This document shows, one piece after another, positions 17,443-23,850 of a stretch of DNA of 29,868 nt. The stretch comes from a virus, in the IMG/VR virus record IMGVR_UViG_3300034092_000600, positions 1-29,868 of that record; one strand, written 5' to 3'. Made by a program: the position numbers and the translations under genes. A model generated the notes under the pieces. The model had not been told where the DNA came from. It searched no databases and worked only from the letters and a program-made list of their open reading frames with translations. Position 1 is the stretch's first letter; every line of letters starts with the position of its first letter.

Positions 17443-18351
17443 TTAATCGTCTTCGCCCCAAGCACTTACCGCGTCAGCAATGCTCTTCTTGGGTGTTGGT
17501 GTAGCTTCCTGCTTCTTGCTAGCACGCTTCGTGGGTTCAATCGGAGCGTCCAGTTCGGTTTCGTCTTCAAGTTCCACAACGCGTGTAGCCTTGGCCTTAG
17601 CTTCCACAGCAGGGGGCTGCTTACTTACACCATCCGCCTGCGCCACCGTTAGCATGATGTACGCCTTGGTTTCCGGGCGCTTCTGCGCTTCTCGGACCAT
17701 ATGGTACTCGGCGTCGGTAGTAAGCCGGTGGGGTGAGAACTGAAGTTCCATAGTATTAGCATTGATATTAAAGCTAATAGTGGTAACCACGTTATCCAGA
17801 AGCGCGTTGTTGGCGTCGAGATACTTCTTGTACCCTACAAACCCATGCGTGTTACCAGACCCCACACCAAACAGCGACTTAGCCGGGATGTTAAACTGGT
17901 AGACTTCGCCAGACGGGTCGTCGGCCAGCAGGACTGCAATGCGGCGCTGGAACCGGCAAGCCTTACCACCGTTATCGCCAGAACCCTTAACGTTCTGGGG
18001 GCAGGTCATACAGCTTGTACCCTGCTTGTTCTTAGCAGCGGTTTCGGGTGCGTCACCCAGATTGGACCAGCAGTCAGGTAGGGTCGCTTCCTTGTTGGGG
18101 TCGTACTTTTCCTTGTAGAAAGTACGGGAAATCCCGTTCAGCCACGCGATGATGATGACCTTGATCTCACCGCGCACGGCGTTACCAACCTGCTCACCGT
18201 TGACGATGCGCTTGAAGGTGCCGTTGGTGTTGGTCTGAATGCGCCGGTAGTTGTTGCTACCCATGGTGGCCTTAGCAAATTCGCTAAGCTCGCGCTCTAC
18301 TACCGAAACGCTAGTTTGGTCTTTGAAGATTGCTAGATTAGTCGTGGTCAT
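17443..18351 (-). CDS. putative phage single-stranded DNA-binding protein
   Basis: The 302-residue protein lacks a clear motif of a named SSB family, but its layout fits: a beta-rich core of about 230 residues, a disordered Lys/Ala/Thr-rich linker, and an acidic C-terminus ending SAWGEDD. Such tails recruit partner proteins in T7 gp2.5 and bacterial SSBs. Four cysteines occur as DCW...SCMTC...ACRF (about residues 93-135), a possible zinc site. Similar proteins in uncultured phages lie, as here, between recombination and replication genes. AGGAA lies 7 nt before the ATG. Neighbours are a coiled-coil protein upstream and an HTH protein plus primase-helicase downstream. A recombination annealing role is an alternative. 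Confidence 0.65.
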   Translation of the reverse strand: MTTTNLAIFKDQTSVSVVERELSEFAKATMGSNNYRRIQTNTNGTFKRIVNGEQVGNAVRGEIKVIIIAWLNGISRTFYKEKYDPNKEATLPDCWSNLGDAPETAAKNKQGTSCMTCPQNVKGSGDNGGKACRFQRRIAVLLADDPSGEVYQFNIPAKSLFGVGSGNTHGFVGYKKYLDANNALLDNVVTTISFNINANTMELQFSPHRLTTDAEYHMVREAQKRPETKAYIMLTVAQADGVSKQPPAVEAKAKATRVVELEDETELDAPIEPTKRASKKQEATPTPKKSIADAVSAWGEDD

Positions 18352-18360
18352 AGTAGTTCC

Positions 18361-18777
18361 TTACTTAGCCGTAGGTTTGCGGACTCTGATTGTGTACCGA
18401 CTGTCTGCCTGAAGTCCAATAGGCAGTGTGTCAGGGTTCTCTTCTAGGAACTGCTTCATGTTCCCATTGTGGATACGGCGCTCTAACAGCTGCGGGGCGT
18501 CATGGTCCTTGATGAAGGAGTACATCTGTTCCCAGTCACTGGCCCAGTAGCGGGTAGAGACAGTACGGGAGACAGTGCCCGCCGGGGTCTTGATGCTATC
18601 CAAGTTCTGTTCGTTGCAGATACCCAGCAGGTGCTGGCTGACGATGTCGTATTCTTCCTTGATCTTTTCGAGCTCCGACTTGTGGCGCTCCTCAGTCTCT
18701 TCGATCCGGTTACGGATTTTGATGTAGATATCAACCATCTCTTCGATGGTCTGGGGTTTCTCAATGGTGTCTGTCAT
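18361..18777 (-). CDS. coiled-coil protein of the replication/recombination operon
   Basis: This 138-residue protein has a long charged N-terminal helix (about residues 10-50, EETEERHKSELEKIKEEYD) of coiled-coil type. A compact domain follows: SIKTPAGTVSRTVSTRYW, a DWEQMYSFI helix, and ERRIHNGNMKQFLEE. This layout recurs in phage proteins beside SSB or exonuclease genes and resembles in outline Gam-like nuclease inhibitors and Gp157-type proteins, though no firm match can be claimed. It has a strong AAGGAG site 5 nt before the ATG. It is the first gene after the candidate promoter at 18799-18826 and 9 nt before the SSB-like gene, so a helper role in DNA-end protection or recombination is likely. 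Confidence 0.65.
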   Translation of the reverse strand: MTDTIEKPQTIEEMVDIYIKIRNRIEETEERHKSELEKIKEEYDIVSQHLLGICNEQNLDSIKTPAGTVSRTVSTRYWASDWEQMYSFIKDHDAPQLLERRIHNGNMKQFLEENPDTLPIGLQADSRYTIRVRKPTAK

Positions 18778-18798
18778 GGTTGCTCCTTGTGGCCCGAC

Positions 18799-18826
18799 AA
18801 TCTACGCCTGTATTTGACAAAGTCAA
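18799..18826 (-). promoter_or_regulatory. candidate promoter with overlapping TTGAC-AAA-GTCAA dyad
   Basis: On the - strand TTGACT (18826-18821), a 16-nt spacer and TAGATT (18804-18799) form a sigma70-like promoter placed just before the coiled-coil protein gene. The -35 hexamer lies in a perfect dyad, TTGAC-AAA-GTCAA on the + strand at 18814-18826, which also overlaps the stop of the SNF2-type gene. The same 11-nt core, TTGACTTTGTC, occurs at the other candidate promoter near 27940. Confidence 0.55.
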
Positions 18827-20205
18827 GCGGTACCGGAGAGTTCTTGGTGGTACAAGTCAATTATCTTTTCATGGTTGTTGATGTTGGCCCGGAGCATCCG
18901 GTACAGCTTGTCTTCTATCTCACTACCCTTGATGTGCACAATAGTCATTGGGTTGTGTTGGCCCGGACGGTTGATGCGGGCGTTTGCCTGCAAGTAAGTC
19001 TCAACGGAAGTCACCGGGGCATACCAGATGATGGTGTTCGCTGCCGTTAACGTCAATCCGTGGGATGCAGCCTGTGGCTGGATGATGAGCACGTAGGGGT
19101 CTGGGTTGTTCTGGAACCGCGTAACTATATCACTACGCTTGTTTACCGAGACCTTGCCGTTGATAATGTCGTTGCTGATACCGTGCTTGTCGAGCGTAGC
19201 CTTGAGCAGCTCTATAGTGTGTGTGAAGGGTACGAACACCAACACCTTGTGGCTGGACTCCTCGATCACTTCAAGAACAGCATTCAGGCGGTTGCTAACG
19301 TCGAACTCAACGACTTCGCCAGTATCCGTATAGACCGCACCCCCGCTGATCTGGAGTAGTTTGTTAATGTTAGTGGCTGCGTTAACAGCGGTAATGGACT
19401 CTCCACCCGCCTGCATAGTCATCTTCTCCTTAAGCAGGCTGTAGTACTTGACTTGCTGCGGGGTAAGCGGCGCTTCGCGCTCTACGTGGGTGACGGGCGG
19501 CAGGTCTAGGCACTGACTGCGTTCGAACCGGATAGCGGGCTGGAGTACCTGATGCACCGTATCTTGTGATCCCGGCTTGGCTACCCACTTGAACTGGGTG
19601 ACCTTGTACATAACTTGGTCGCGGAAAGCGCCGTAGTACTTGGGCGTATTGTCTGGGTTAACCAGTTTGGCTAGGCCGTAGGCATCCAGTGGAGACTGCG
19701 CTGCTGGCGTACCAGTAAGCATCCATAACCCCTTAGCTGCGGCGGCTACGTCGCGCAGCACCTTCCAGCGGGTGGTCATAGGGTTCTTGTAGGCGTTGGC
19801 TTCGTCCACCACGATCAGGTCGAAACCACCCTTGATGATCTCGTCCTTGACCACGGCAAGCCCGTCGAAGTTAATGACGACGAACTCAGAGCCAGCTGCG
19901 ATGATCTTCTTGCGCTGCTTGGCATCCCCGTGGGCTACCGAACAACTGCGGTGCATGGCGAACTTGAACAGGTCCTGCTGCCACGCCGACTTCATGATGG
20001 ACAGGGGGCAGATCACCAGCACACGGTTCACCTTGCCCTGTTTCATCAGATGGTCAGCGGCCCAGATAACGGACGCAGTCTTACCCGTACCCTGCTCGTT
20101 GAAGCAAAACGCCTTGCGGCGGCGGGTCAAGAAGTCAGCAGTTTCCTTCTGGTGGGCAAACGGTCTGAACTTACCCGGCCAGTCGTAGTCAGTTAGGATG
20201 GTCAT
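18823..20205 (-). CDS. SNF2-type superfamily 2 helicase/ATPase
   Basis: The 460-residue protein has a complete set of SF2/SNF2 motifs: an N-terminal Q-like HQKETADFL, motif I EQGTGKT (residues 37-43), Ia CPLSI (66-70), motif II as DEAN (134-137), motif III LTGTP (about 160), and C-terminal lobe motifs ASHGLTLTAAN and QANARINRPGQ. It should use ATP to translocate on double-stranded DNA. Phage members of this size are thought to help replication, fork restart or recombination. Its ATG overlaps the stop of the 56-residue gene (ATGA), and its stop lies in the dyad of the next promoter. The last letter of motif II is Asn where His is more usual, which is tolerated in this superfamily. Confidence 0.92.
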   Translation of the reverse strand: MTILTDYDWPGKFRPFAHQKETADFLTRRRKAFCFNEQGTGKTASVIWAADHLMKQGKVNRVLVICPLSIMKSAWQQDLFKFAMHRSCSVAHGDAKQRKKIIAAGSEFVVINFDGLAVVKDEIIKGGFDLIVVDEANAYKNPMTTRWKVLRDVAAAAKGLWMLTGTPAAQSPLDAYGLAKLVNPDNTPKYYGAFRDQVMYKVTQFKWVAKPGSQDTVHQVLQPAIRFERSQCLDLPPVTHVEREAPLTPQQVKYYSLLKEKMTMQAGGESITAVNAATNINKLLQISGGAVYTDTGEVVEFDVSNRLNAVLEVIEESSHKVLVFVPFTHTIELLKATLDKHGISNDIINGKVSVNKRSDIVTRFQNNPDPYVLIIQPQAASHGLTLTAANTIIWYAPVTSVETYLQANARINRPGQHNPMTIVHIKGSEIEDKLYRMLRANINNHEKIIDLYHQELSGTA

Positions 20206-20372
20206 TTGAGCGGGAACGACTTTTCGTATTCGTTGGTTAGCACGCCAATCCAGTCTTTAAGTAGGTCAGCCCGTAGAAGCGAAGACCAATTTTCCCAATC
20301 TTTAGGAAACCTAACATCGCCCTCGCCTGTTTCGAGACTTGCTACTAGTCTTGGTATTCCAACCGAGTTCAT
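20202..20372 (-). CDS. small acidic/Trp-rich protein (56 residues)
   Basis: This short gene fills the gap between the HNH and SNF2-type genes. It starts at an ATG overlapping the HNH stop (TAATG) and ends in an ATGA overlap with the helicase start. The product begins MNSVGIPRLVASLETGEGD and continues with FPKDWENWSSLLRADLLKDW, a Trp-rich helical part. The double coupling makes a real gene very likely. The function is unknown; position suggests a partner of the helicase or nuclease. Confidence 0.75.
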   Translation of the reverse strand: MNSVGIPRLVASLETGEGDVRFPKDWENWSSLLRADLLKDWIGVLTNEYEKSFPLK

Positions 20373-20662
20373 TACTTCTTCCTCTTAGGCTTATTAGTCT
20401 TCACAGTGTGGTCTGAGTTGCGGCTGAACGAACGGTTGGCGCTGGCGCTCTTGACCCGCAGGTTACTGGTCGCGTTGGTGCCGCCCTTGGACAGCGGCTT
20501 GGCGTGGTCAATGTCCTTACCGTCACCTTTGTGCACTTTGCCCTTCTTCATCATCTCACGGCGGGCGGCGTTACGGACAGCCCGTTTTTTCTTAACTTTT
20601 TCGGTGCCGTCGTACTGTTCGTATTCTTTCTTGTACGGACGGGGTTTGTTTACGTATGGCAT
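20372..20662 (-). CDS. HNH-type endonuclease
   Basis: The 96-residue protein is very basic. After a Lys/Arg-rich N-terminus, residues 45-80 show an HNH-like layout: KGDGKDIDHAKPL with D52-H53, SKGGTN, SNLRV and SANRSF. This matches the Asp-His, Asn and final Asn-Arg positions of small phage HNH nucleases; the two Cys pairs found in some members are absent. The ATG at 20662 overlaps the upstream stop as TGATG and has AGGAG 6 nt before it; a TTG one codon earlier is less likely. It sits between an exonuclease and a helicase. It may nick DNA in replication or packaging, or be a free-standing mobile nuclease; the first fits the tight coupling better. Confidence 0.8.
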   Translation of the reverse strand: MPYVNKPRPYKKEYEQYDGTEKVKKKRAVRNAARREMMKKGKVHKGDGKDIDHAKPLSKGGTNATSNLRVKSASANRSFSRNSDHTVKTNKPKRKK

Positions 20663-21330
20663 CAACGTCTCCTATTATAATGTTCACAACTAGTTACGGG
20701 GCACCAGCCGCATAACGGCCCGGTCTTGGCGTTCCAAACCCCCGACTCATGGGCACCAGCTAGGCGCTCCAGTTCATCGCTAAAGACTTCAATATAAGCA
20801 TCGCGCTTCGCGGCATCGTGGGTCTTCTTGGGAAACGCTTCGCAGACTACATACGCCAGCGCCGACTTAATACGCTTAAGCTGCGGGAAGTGCAGGAACG
20901 CAGCGCCCGCTAGCAAGTCCAACTGCATAGTGTCTGCGTACTTGGCGCTCTTGCTGGTCTTGTAGTCCACCAGCCACCCTCTACCACGGTCTACGATAAG
21001 CAGGTCGGCAATGCCGCGCCACCACACGTCCTTGTCGAAGAACCCGCAGGGCTCGTAGCCAGCGTCTGTCTTCTTGATACCCAACCTAATCTCCGTGTGC
21101 TTTTCGCCGGGGATGTTGTTAAGGGAAGCTACAGTAGGTTCAATGAACTTGAACTTGGCAGGGATCGGCGTACCAAACTTGATATAGTCTTCAGCGGCCT
21201 TATGTACTTCCTGTCCGTAGACCGTGGCATCGCTGCCCGAGTCCTTAACGTCCTTGGCTACCTTAAGGTGGTAGTACTTCTTCGGGCACTGGTCGAAGGT
21301 CTTGATGCTACTGTAGGACCACGTAATCAT
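20662..21330 (-). CDS. Cas4/RecB-like PD-(D/E)XK exonuclease with Fe-S cysteines
   Basis: With the ATG at 21330 (222 residues), the nuclease core is visible: H43 in GQEVHKAAEDY, D109 in WWRGIADL, and D122-x-K124 in LVDYKTSK, where Asp takes the place of the more common Glu. One N-terminal cysteine (C15, in DQCPKKYYH) and three C-terminal ones (C207, C210, C215 in CGWCPVTSC) give the 1+3 pattern that binds a 4Fe-4S cluster in Cas4 and AddB-type nucleases. It probably resects DNA ends for recombination-dependent replication, together with the SNF2 helicase and SSB-like protein. A TTG at 21345 would add five residues but breaks the ATGA overlap with the preceding small gene. Confidence 0.88.
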   Translation of the reverse strand: MITWSYSSIKTFDQCPKKYYHLKVAKDVKDSGSDATVYGQEVHKAAEDYIKFGTPIPAKFKFIEPTVASLNNIPGEKHTEIRLGIKKTDAGYEPCGFFDKDVWWRGIADLLIVDRGRGWLVDYKTSKSAKYADTMQLDLLAGAAFLHFPQLKRIKSALAYVVCEAFPKKTHDAAKRDAYIEVFSDELERLAGAHESGVWNAKTGPLCGWCPVTSCEHYNRRR

Positions 21331-21461
21331 GTGTCTAACAACCAATTCCCAACAATAATAATCGCGGCCCAGAAGCCGGAACCGAATAATATCAATATCA
21401 AGCAGCCACTAATACCTAGCGGTTGCCCAAGCTCGTCACGCTGTCTTGGGTTTTTGTTCAT
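21327..21461 (-). CDS. small single-helix membrane protein (44 residues)
   Basis: A 44-codon gene starts at 21461 inside the end of the 88-residue gene (26-nt overlap) and ends in an ATGA overlap with the exonuclease start. The product has a polar N-terminus (MNKNPRQRDELGQPLGIS) and then about 20 hydrophobic residues (LILILFGSGFWAAIIIVGNW), a clear membrane segment, ending LLDT. The N-terminal part is probably cytoplasmic because it is positively charged. Its place in the early operon argues for a host-takeover or membrane-anchoring role more than for a holin. No strong ribosome site is seen, so translation may be coupled. Confidence 0.7.
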   Translation of the reverse strand: MNKNPRQRDELGQPLGISGCLILILFGSGFWAAIIIVGNWLLDT

Positions 21462-21702
21462 CTTGTCTGTACCCTAAAACAGCATCCACGAGCCGGGTTC
21501 CCCATATACGGACCATAGAAGACCGGGACATCCCACGCTGTGCGCTGTACTGCATGAGTTCAATGCTGTCCTTATGGTGTGCTATATAGCGCTCTTCGTC
21601 TAGGCGGCGAGCCCAGTCCTGCATGGACTGCGTATCCTTTACGTCACGATCTCTGCTCGCCTTTTTGTATCTCCGCTCTCTCAGGTCTTTCAAGTAGTTC
21701 AT
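21436..21702 (-). CDS. hypothetical basic helical protein
   Basis: The 88-residue product is highly charged and predicted helical, starting MNYLKDLRERRYKKASRDRD and with a second part around SSMVRIWGTRLVDAVLGY. It is linked by an ATGA overlap to the preceding gene and by a longer overlap to the 44-residue membrane protein. The family is not recognised. Its charge would suit binding to nucleic acid or an acidic partner, which is only a guess. Confidence 0.6.
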   Translation of the reverse strand: MNYLKDLRERRYKKASRDRDVKDTQSMQDWARRLDEERYIAHHKDSIELMQYSAQRGMSRSSMVRIWGTRLVDAVLGYRQDEQKPKTA

Positions 21703-21887
21703 GGGCGTATTGCTCTTACTTTGCTTGGTGTTTCAATTCGTTCCCCGGCGGGGTGGTAAGGCCAACCGTGAGATGCTTTAGGTGAGGGATCAGGATACCG
21801 CAGAGCCCATACGTTTTCCACATATTGTGTATCCGAACCCGCCATACTCCGCAGGTTGCTTAGTACGTCCCTAGCTGTTTCTAACAT
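21699..21887 (-). CDS. hypothetical small protein
   Basis: The 62-residue product starts MLETARDVLSNLRSMAG and contains a Pro/Trp/His-rich middle (RYPDPSPKASHGWPYHPAGE). The ATG at 21887 is chosen because AGGAGG lies 6 nt before it; the GTG one codon earlier is too close to that site. It overlaps the DUF6378-like gene by 17 nt and the next gene by an ATGA. No family or function was recognised. Confidence 0.6.
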   Translation of the reverse strand: MLETARDVLSNLRSMAGSDTQYVENVWALRYPDPSPKASHGWPYHPAGERIETPSKVRAIRP

Positions 21888-22152
21888 CACTATCCTCCTG
21901 ACATTCGCGTATCACCGCAGCGTAGCCCGCGATATCAACTGCTGAATCCTCGTGACCCGGTGTTTGAACAAGTCTAGCCAGTTTAACGGCTACCATACAG
22001 CACGCAACCTGTACCGGGGTGATAGGCATCCCGAGACAAACGGCCCAAAGGGCCGCAATCCTGTCCATGTTCTGGCTCATGGGGCCATACGTCAGCCCCC
22101 GTTCCTTGATGACTTGGCTAGCTTTGAGCAGCATGTCCGATCCGATTGTCAT
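21871..22152 (-). CDS. DUF6378-like phage protein
   Basis: The 93-residue protein has the pattern LLKASQVIKERGLTYG, then a helix around NMDRIAALWAVCLG, AVKLARLVQT, and the end motif GHEDSAVDIAGYAAVI. This fits the phage family DUF6378 as I recall it. The conserved Lys, Arg, His and Asp residues in an all-helical setting recall MazG-like nucleotide pyrophosphohydrolases in outline, but its own activity is not known. It is coupled to GcrA upstream by an ATGA overlap, so the two are probably made in linked amounts. Confidence 0.7.
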   Translation of the reverse strand: MTIGSDMLLKASQVIKERGLTYGPMSQNMDRIAALWAVCLGMPITPVQVACCMVAVKLARLVQTPGHEDSAVDIAGYAAVIRECQEDSDVRNS

Positions 22153-22637
22153 TTCACCTTCCCCCGGTACTTTAGCGAACCAGCCTCGTTGTACGCCATA
22201 CGGCAGTGCTCTTCGCAGTACGGGTACTTCTCTGTTTTCTTCTTGTCACAGTACATAAACCTATCCGTGTAGGGATCACCCAAAGGCCATCGGCAGTCGT
22301 TAGCCTTAAGCGCCATAGTGGCGGTGCACACATCACCCATAGGGACAGTCTCGTGCACAATAGGTCTAGGCGGCACTGGCTTAGACCTCGTCGTGGTTTT
22401 GCGTGAACCCTTTAGCTTCGGTTCCGCAGCAGGTCGAACAGCCTTAACCTTTTGTATCTTCTGCTTAACCGGTGCCCGCGCTGGTTCCCCCCGGGGCGTT
22501 AGCTTCAGCCTGTGGGCCTTACCAATAACTGCGTTCCTAGTCGCTCCAAGCTTGTCGCCAATACGCTGCGCGGTTCGCCCTTCGGCCCAATACCGTTCAA
22601 GCAGGGCGATCTTCGCCGGGGTCCAGAACGGGGTCAT
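22149..22637 (-). CDS. gcrA: GcrA-family cell-cycle regulator homologue
   Basis: The 162-residue protein carries both ends of the GcrA family: an N-terminal DNA-binding domain (about residues 5-46: WTPAKIALLERYWAEGRTA, then GATRNAVIGKAHRL), a basic Pro/Lys-rich linker, and a C-terminal domain (about 105-157: CRWPLGDP, FMYCDKK, YPYCEEHCRMAY). In alphaproteobacteria GcrA binds the sigma70 holoenzyme and activates promoters carrying CcrM-methylated GANTC sites. A full-length phage copy suggests control of host or phage transcription in step with the host cell cycle. It lies between the DUF6378-like and glycosyltransferase genes with ATGA overlaps on both sides. Target promoters cannot be named from this window. 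Confidence 0.88.
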   Translation of the reverse strand: MTPFWTPAKIALLERYWAEGRTAQRIGDKLGATRNAVIGKAHRLKLTPRGEPARAPVKQKIQKVKAVRPAAEPKLKGSRKTTTRSKPVPPRPIVHETVPMGDVCTATMALKANDCRWPLGDPYTDRFMYCDKKKTEKYPYCEEHCRMAYNEAGSLKYRGKVK

Positions 22638-23416
22638 TTCAGGTTGCCTCCCGACTTCACGATGTCCCCGCCGTACACGTACGTACCCACGTGCTGCAAC
22701 CGGAGGAACGGGTTGGCGTAAATCTTGCCGCCGTGCTTCCTGAACAGTTCGCAGAAGTGGTAGTCCTCAGACAGCAGAGCGCCGCCAGCGTCGATACTGG
22801 TAGCGAAGTACTCATGGATCAGCGGCTTGGCGTACTCACCGTTCTCGTCCTTGAAGGATGCTACGCGGTACGTAGGCACGTGGGGCTTCAGGTGTTCGAA
22901 TACCCCCCGCTTGATTAGCATGAAGCCAGTACCGGCGTGGCGCACTTCGATCATGCCTTCAGGGTCAGTCTCTGCGTGGCCTGTGCCGATCATGTTGAAC
23001 ACGAAAGACCCAGCGTAGTCGTGCAAGCCTTCTTTGCCATCCTTCGCGGCCTTTTCTATCCGCGCCCAGTCCACTTCCTTCTTGGGGTAGATACCGCAGG
23101 CAACGTCCCTGTCAGCGGCAAGTAGAGTAAGTACAGCCTCGGCGGTAAAACCAACGTCTGCGTCGATAAACATAAGGTAGTCGTGGCCGCGCTCCAGAAA
23201 CGCATTGGTCAGGTCGTTACGCGCCCGGGTAATCAGGCTTTCGTTCATCAGCTGCGCCCAGAACACCTGCACACCCATGTCACGCAGCTTGGACACGGCG
23301 GCGAGTAGGCCGCTTACGTAGTGCCCAGTACACATACCGCCGTACATCGGCGTGGCGATCATAATGCTAGGCTTCTTCTCGGGGTCTTTGACGGCTACTT
23401 TGATTTCGTCGGTCAT
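22634..23416 (-). CDS. GT-A fold glycosyltransferase
   Basis: The 260-residue protein has the order of a GT-A (family 2-like) glycosyltransferase: PSIMIATPMYGG near the N-terminus, then FIDADVGF with the metal-binding DxD at D85 and D87, a GTGFMLIKRGVF acceptor-side motif (about 165-175), and LSEDYHFCELFRKHG (about 218-232) carrying the likely catalytic acid. No signal peptide or membrane helix is seen, so it acts in the cytoplasm. Possible targets are phage DNA bases, a phage protein or a host surface precursor. No base hydroxymethylase is visible here, so DNA glucosylation is not specially supported. It is coupled to its neighbours by ATGA and TAATG overlaps. Confidence 0.82.
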   Translation of the reverse strand: MTDEIKVAVKDPEKKPSIMIATPMYGGMCTGHYVSGLLAAVSKLRDMGVQVFWAQLMNESLITRARNDLTNAFLERGHDYLMFIDADVGFTAEAVLTLLAADRDVACGIYPKKEVDWARIEKAAKDGKEGLHDYAGSFVFNMIGTGHAETDPEGMIEVRHAGTGFMLIKRGVFEHLKPHVPTYRVASFKDENGEYAKPLIHEYFATSIDAGGALLSEDYHFCELFRKHGGKIYANPFLRLQHVGTYVYGGDIVKSGGNLK

Positions 23417-23850
23417 TATATTTTTTCCACGTTTTCAAATTTATCTACGTTTATTAAAACTACAGTCTCTACGTCTTTCGGATCACCGCGATCATACCTG
23501 CCGCCCGTAGACACCGTGTGTTCAACAGGCAGGGTCACGCACCCTAGAAAATCCGACCACTGAACTAGCAGGATGGGAGTAAAGCCTTTACCGGCCCACT
23601 CACCCAGCGAAGTATATTTATCCAGACTGAGCATGTAGGTGCTGTACGCTTTACGTTTGTTATTGCGCGTCTTTACGCGGACAATCGCCCTACCCCGCTT
23701 ATTACGCGCCAACATGAAGTCCGCATGAGCGTCGAGAGGAAGCCTAACTGCTTCGCACTTAATATGTTTGCACAGCTTGTCCACCGCTACCTGCGCGTTG
23801 AGTATGTCTTGTCCGGTTTGGTAGAAAGGACGAGGGCTCGTTGTGGTCAC
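23416..23850 (-). CDS. PD-(D/E)XK nuclease-like protein, possibly altered active site
   Basis: The 144-residue protein starts with GTG (GTGA overlap with the methyltransferase stop). The core AHADFMLARNKRGRAIVRVK (residues 41-60) followed by TRNN has the spacing of small phage PD-(D/E)XK nucleases, with D44 and K60. The residue two before the lysine is Arg58 where Glu or Gln is expected. A Tyr-rich helix, YSTYMLSLDKY, follows. It may therefore be a DNA-binding protein that has lost cleavage, or it may use another acidic residue. It is joined to the glycosyltransferase by TAATG. The fold assignment is by eye. Confidence 0.55.
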   Translation of the reverse strand: MTTTSPRPFYQTGQDILNAQVAVDKLCKHIKCEAVRLPLDAHADFMLARNKRGRAIVRVKTRNNKRKAYSTYMLSLDKYTSLGEWAGKGFTPILLVQWSDFLGCVTLPVEHTVSTGGRYDRGDPKDVETVVLINVDKFENVEKI

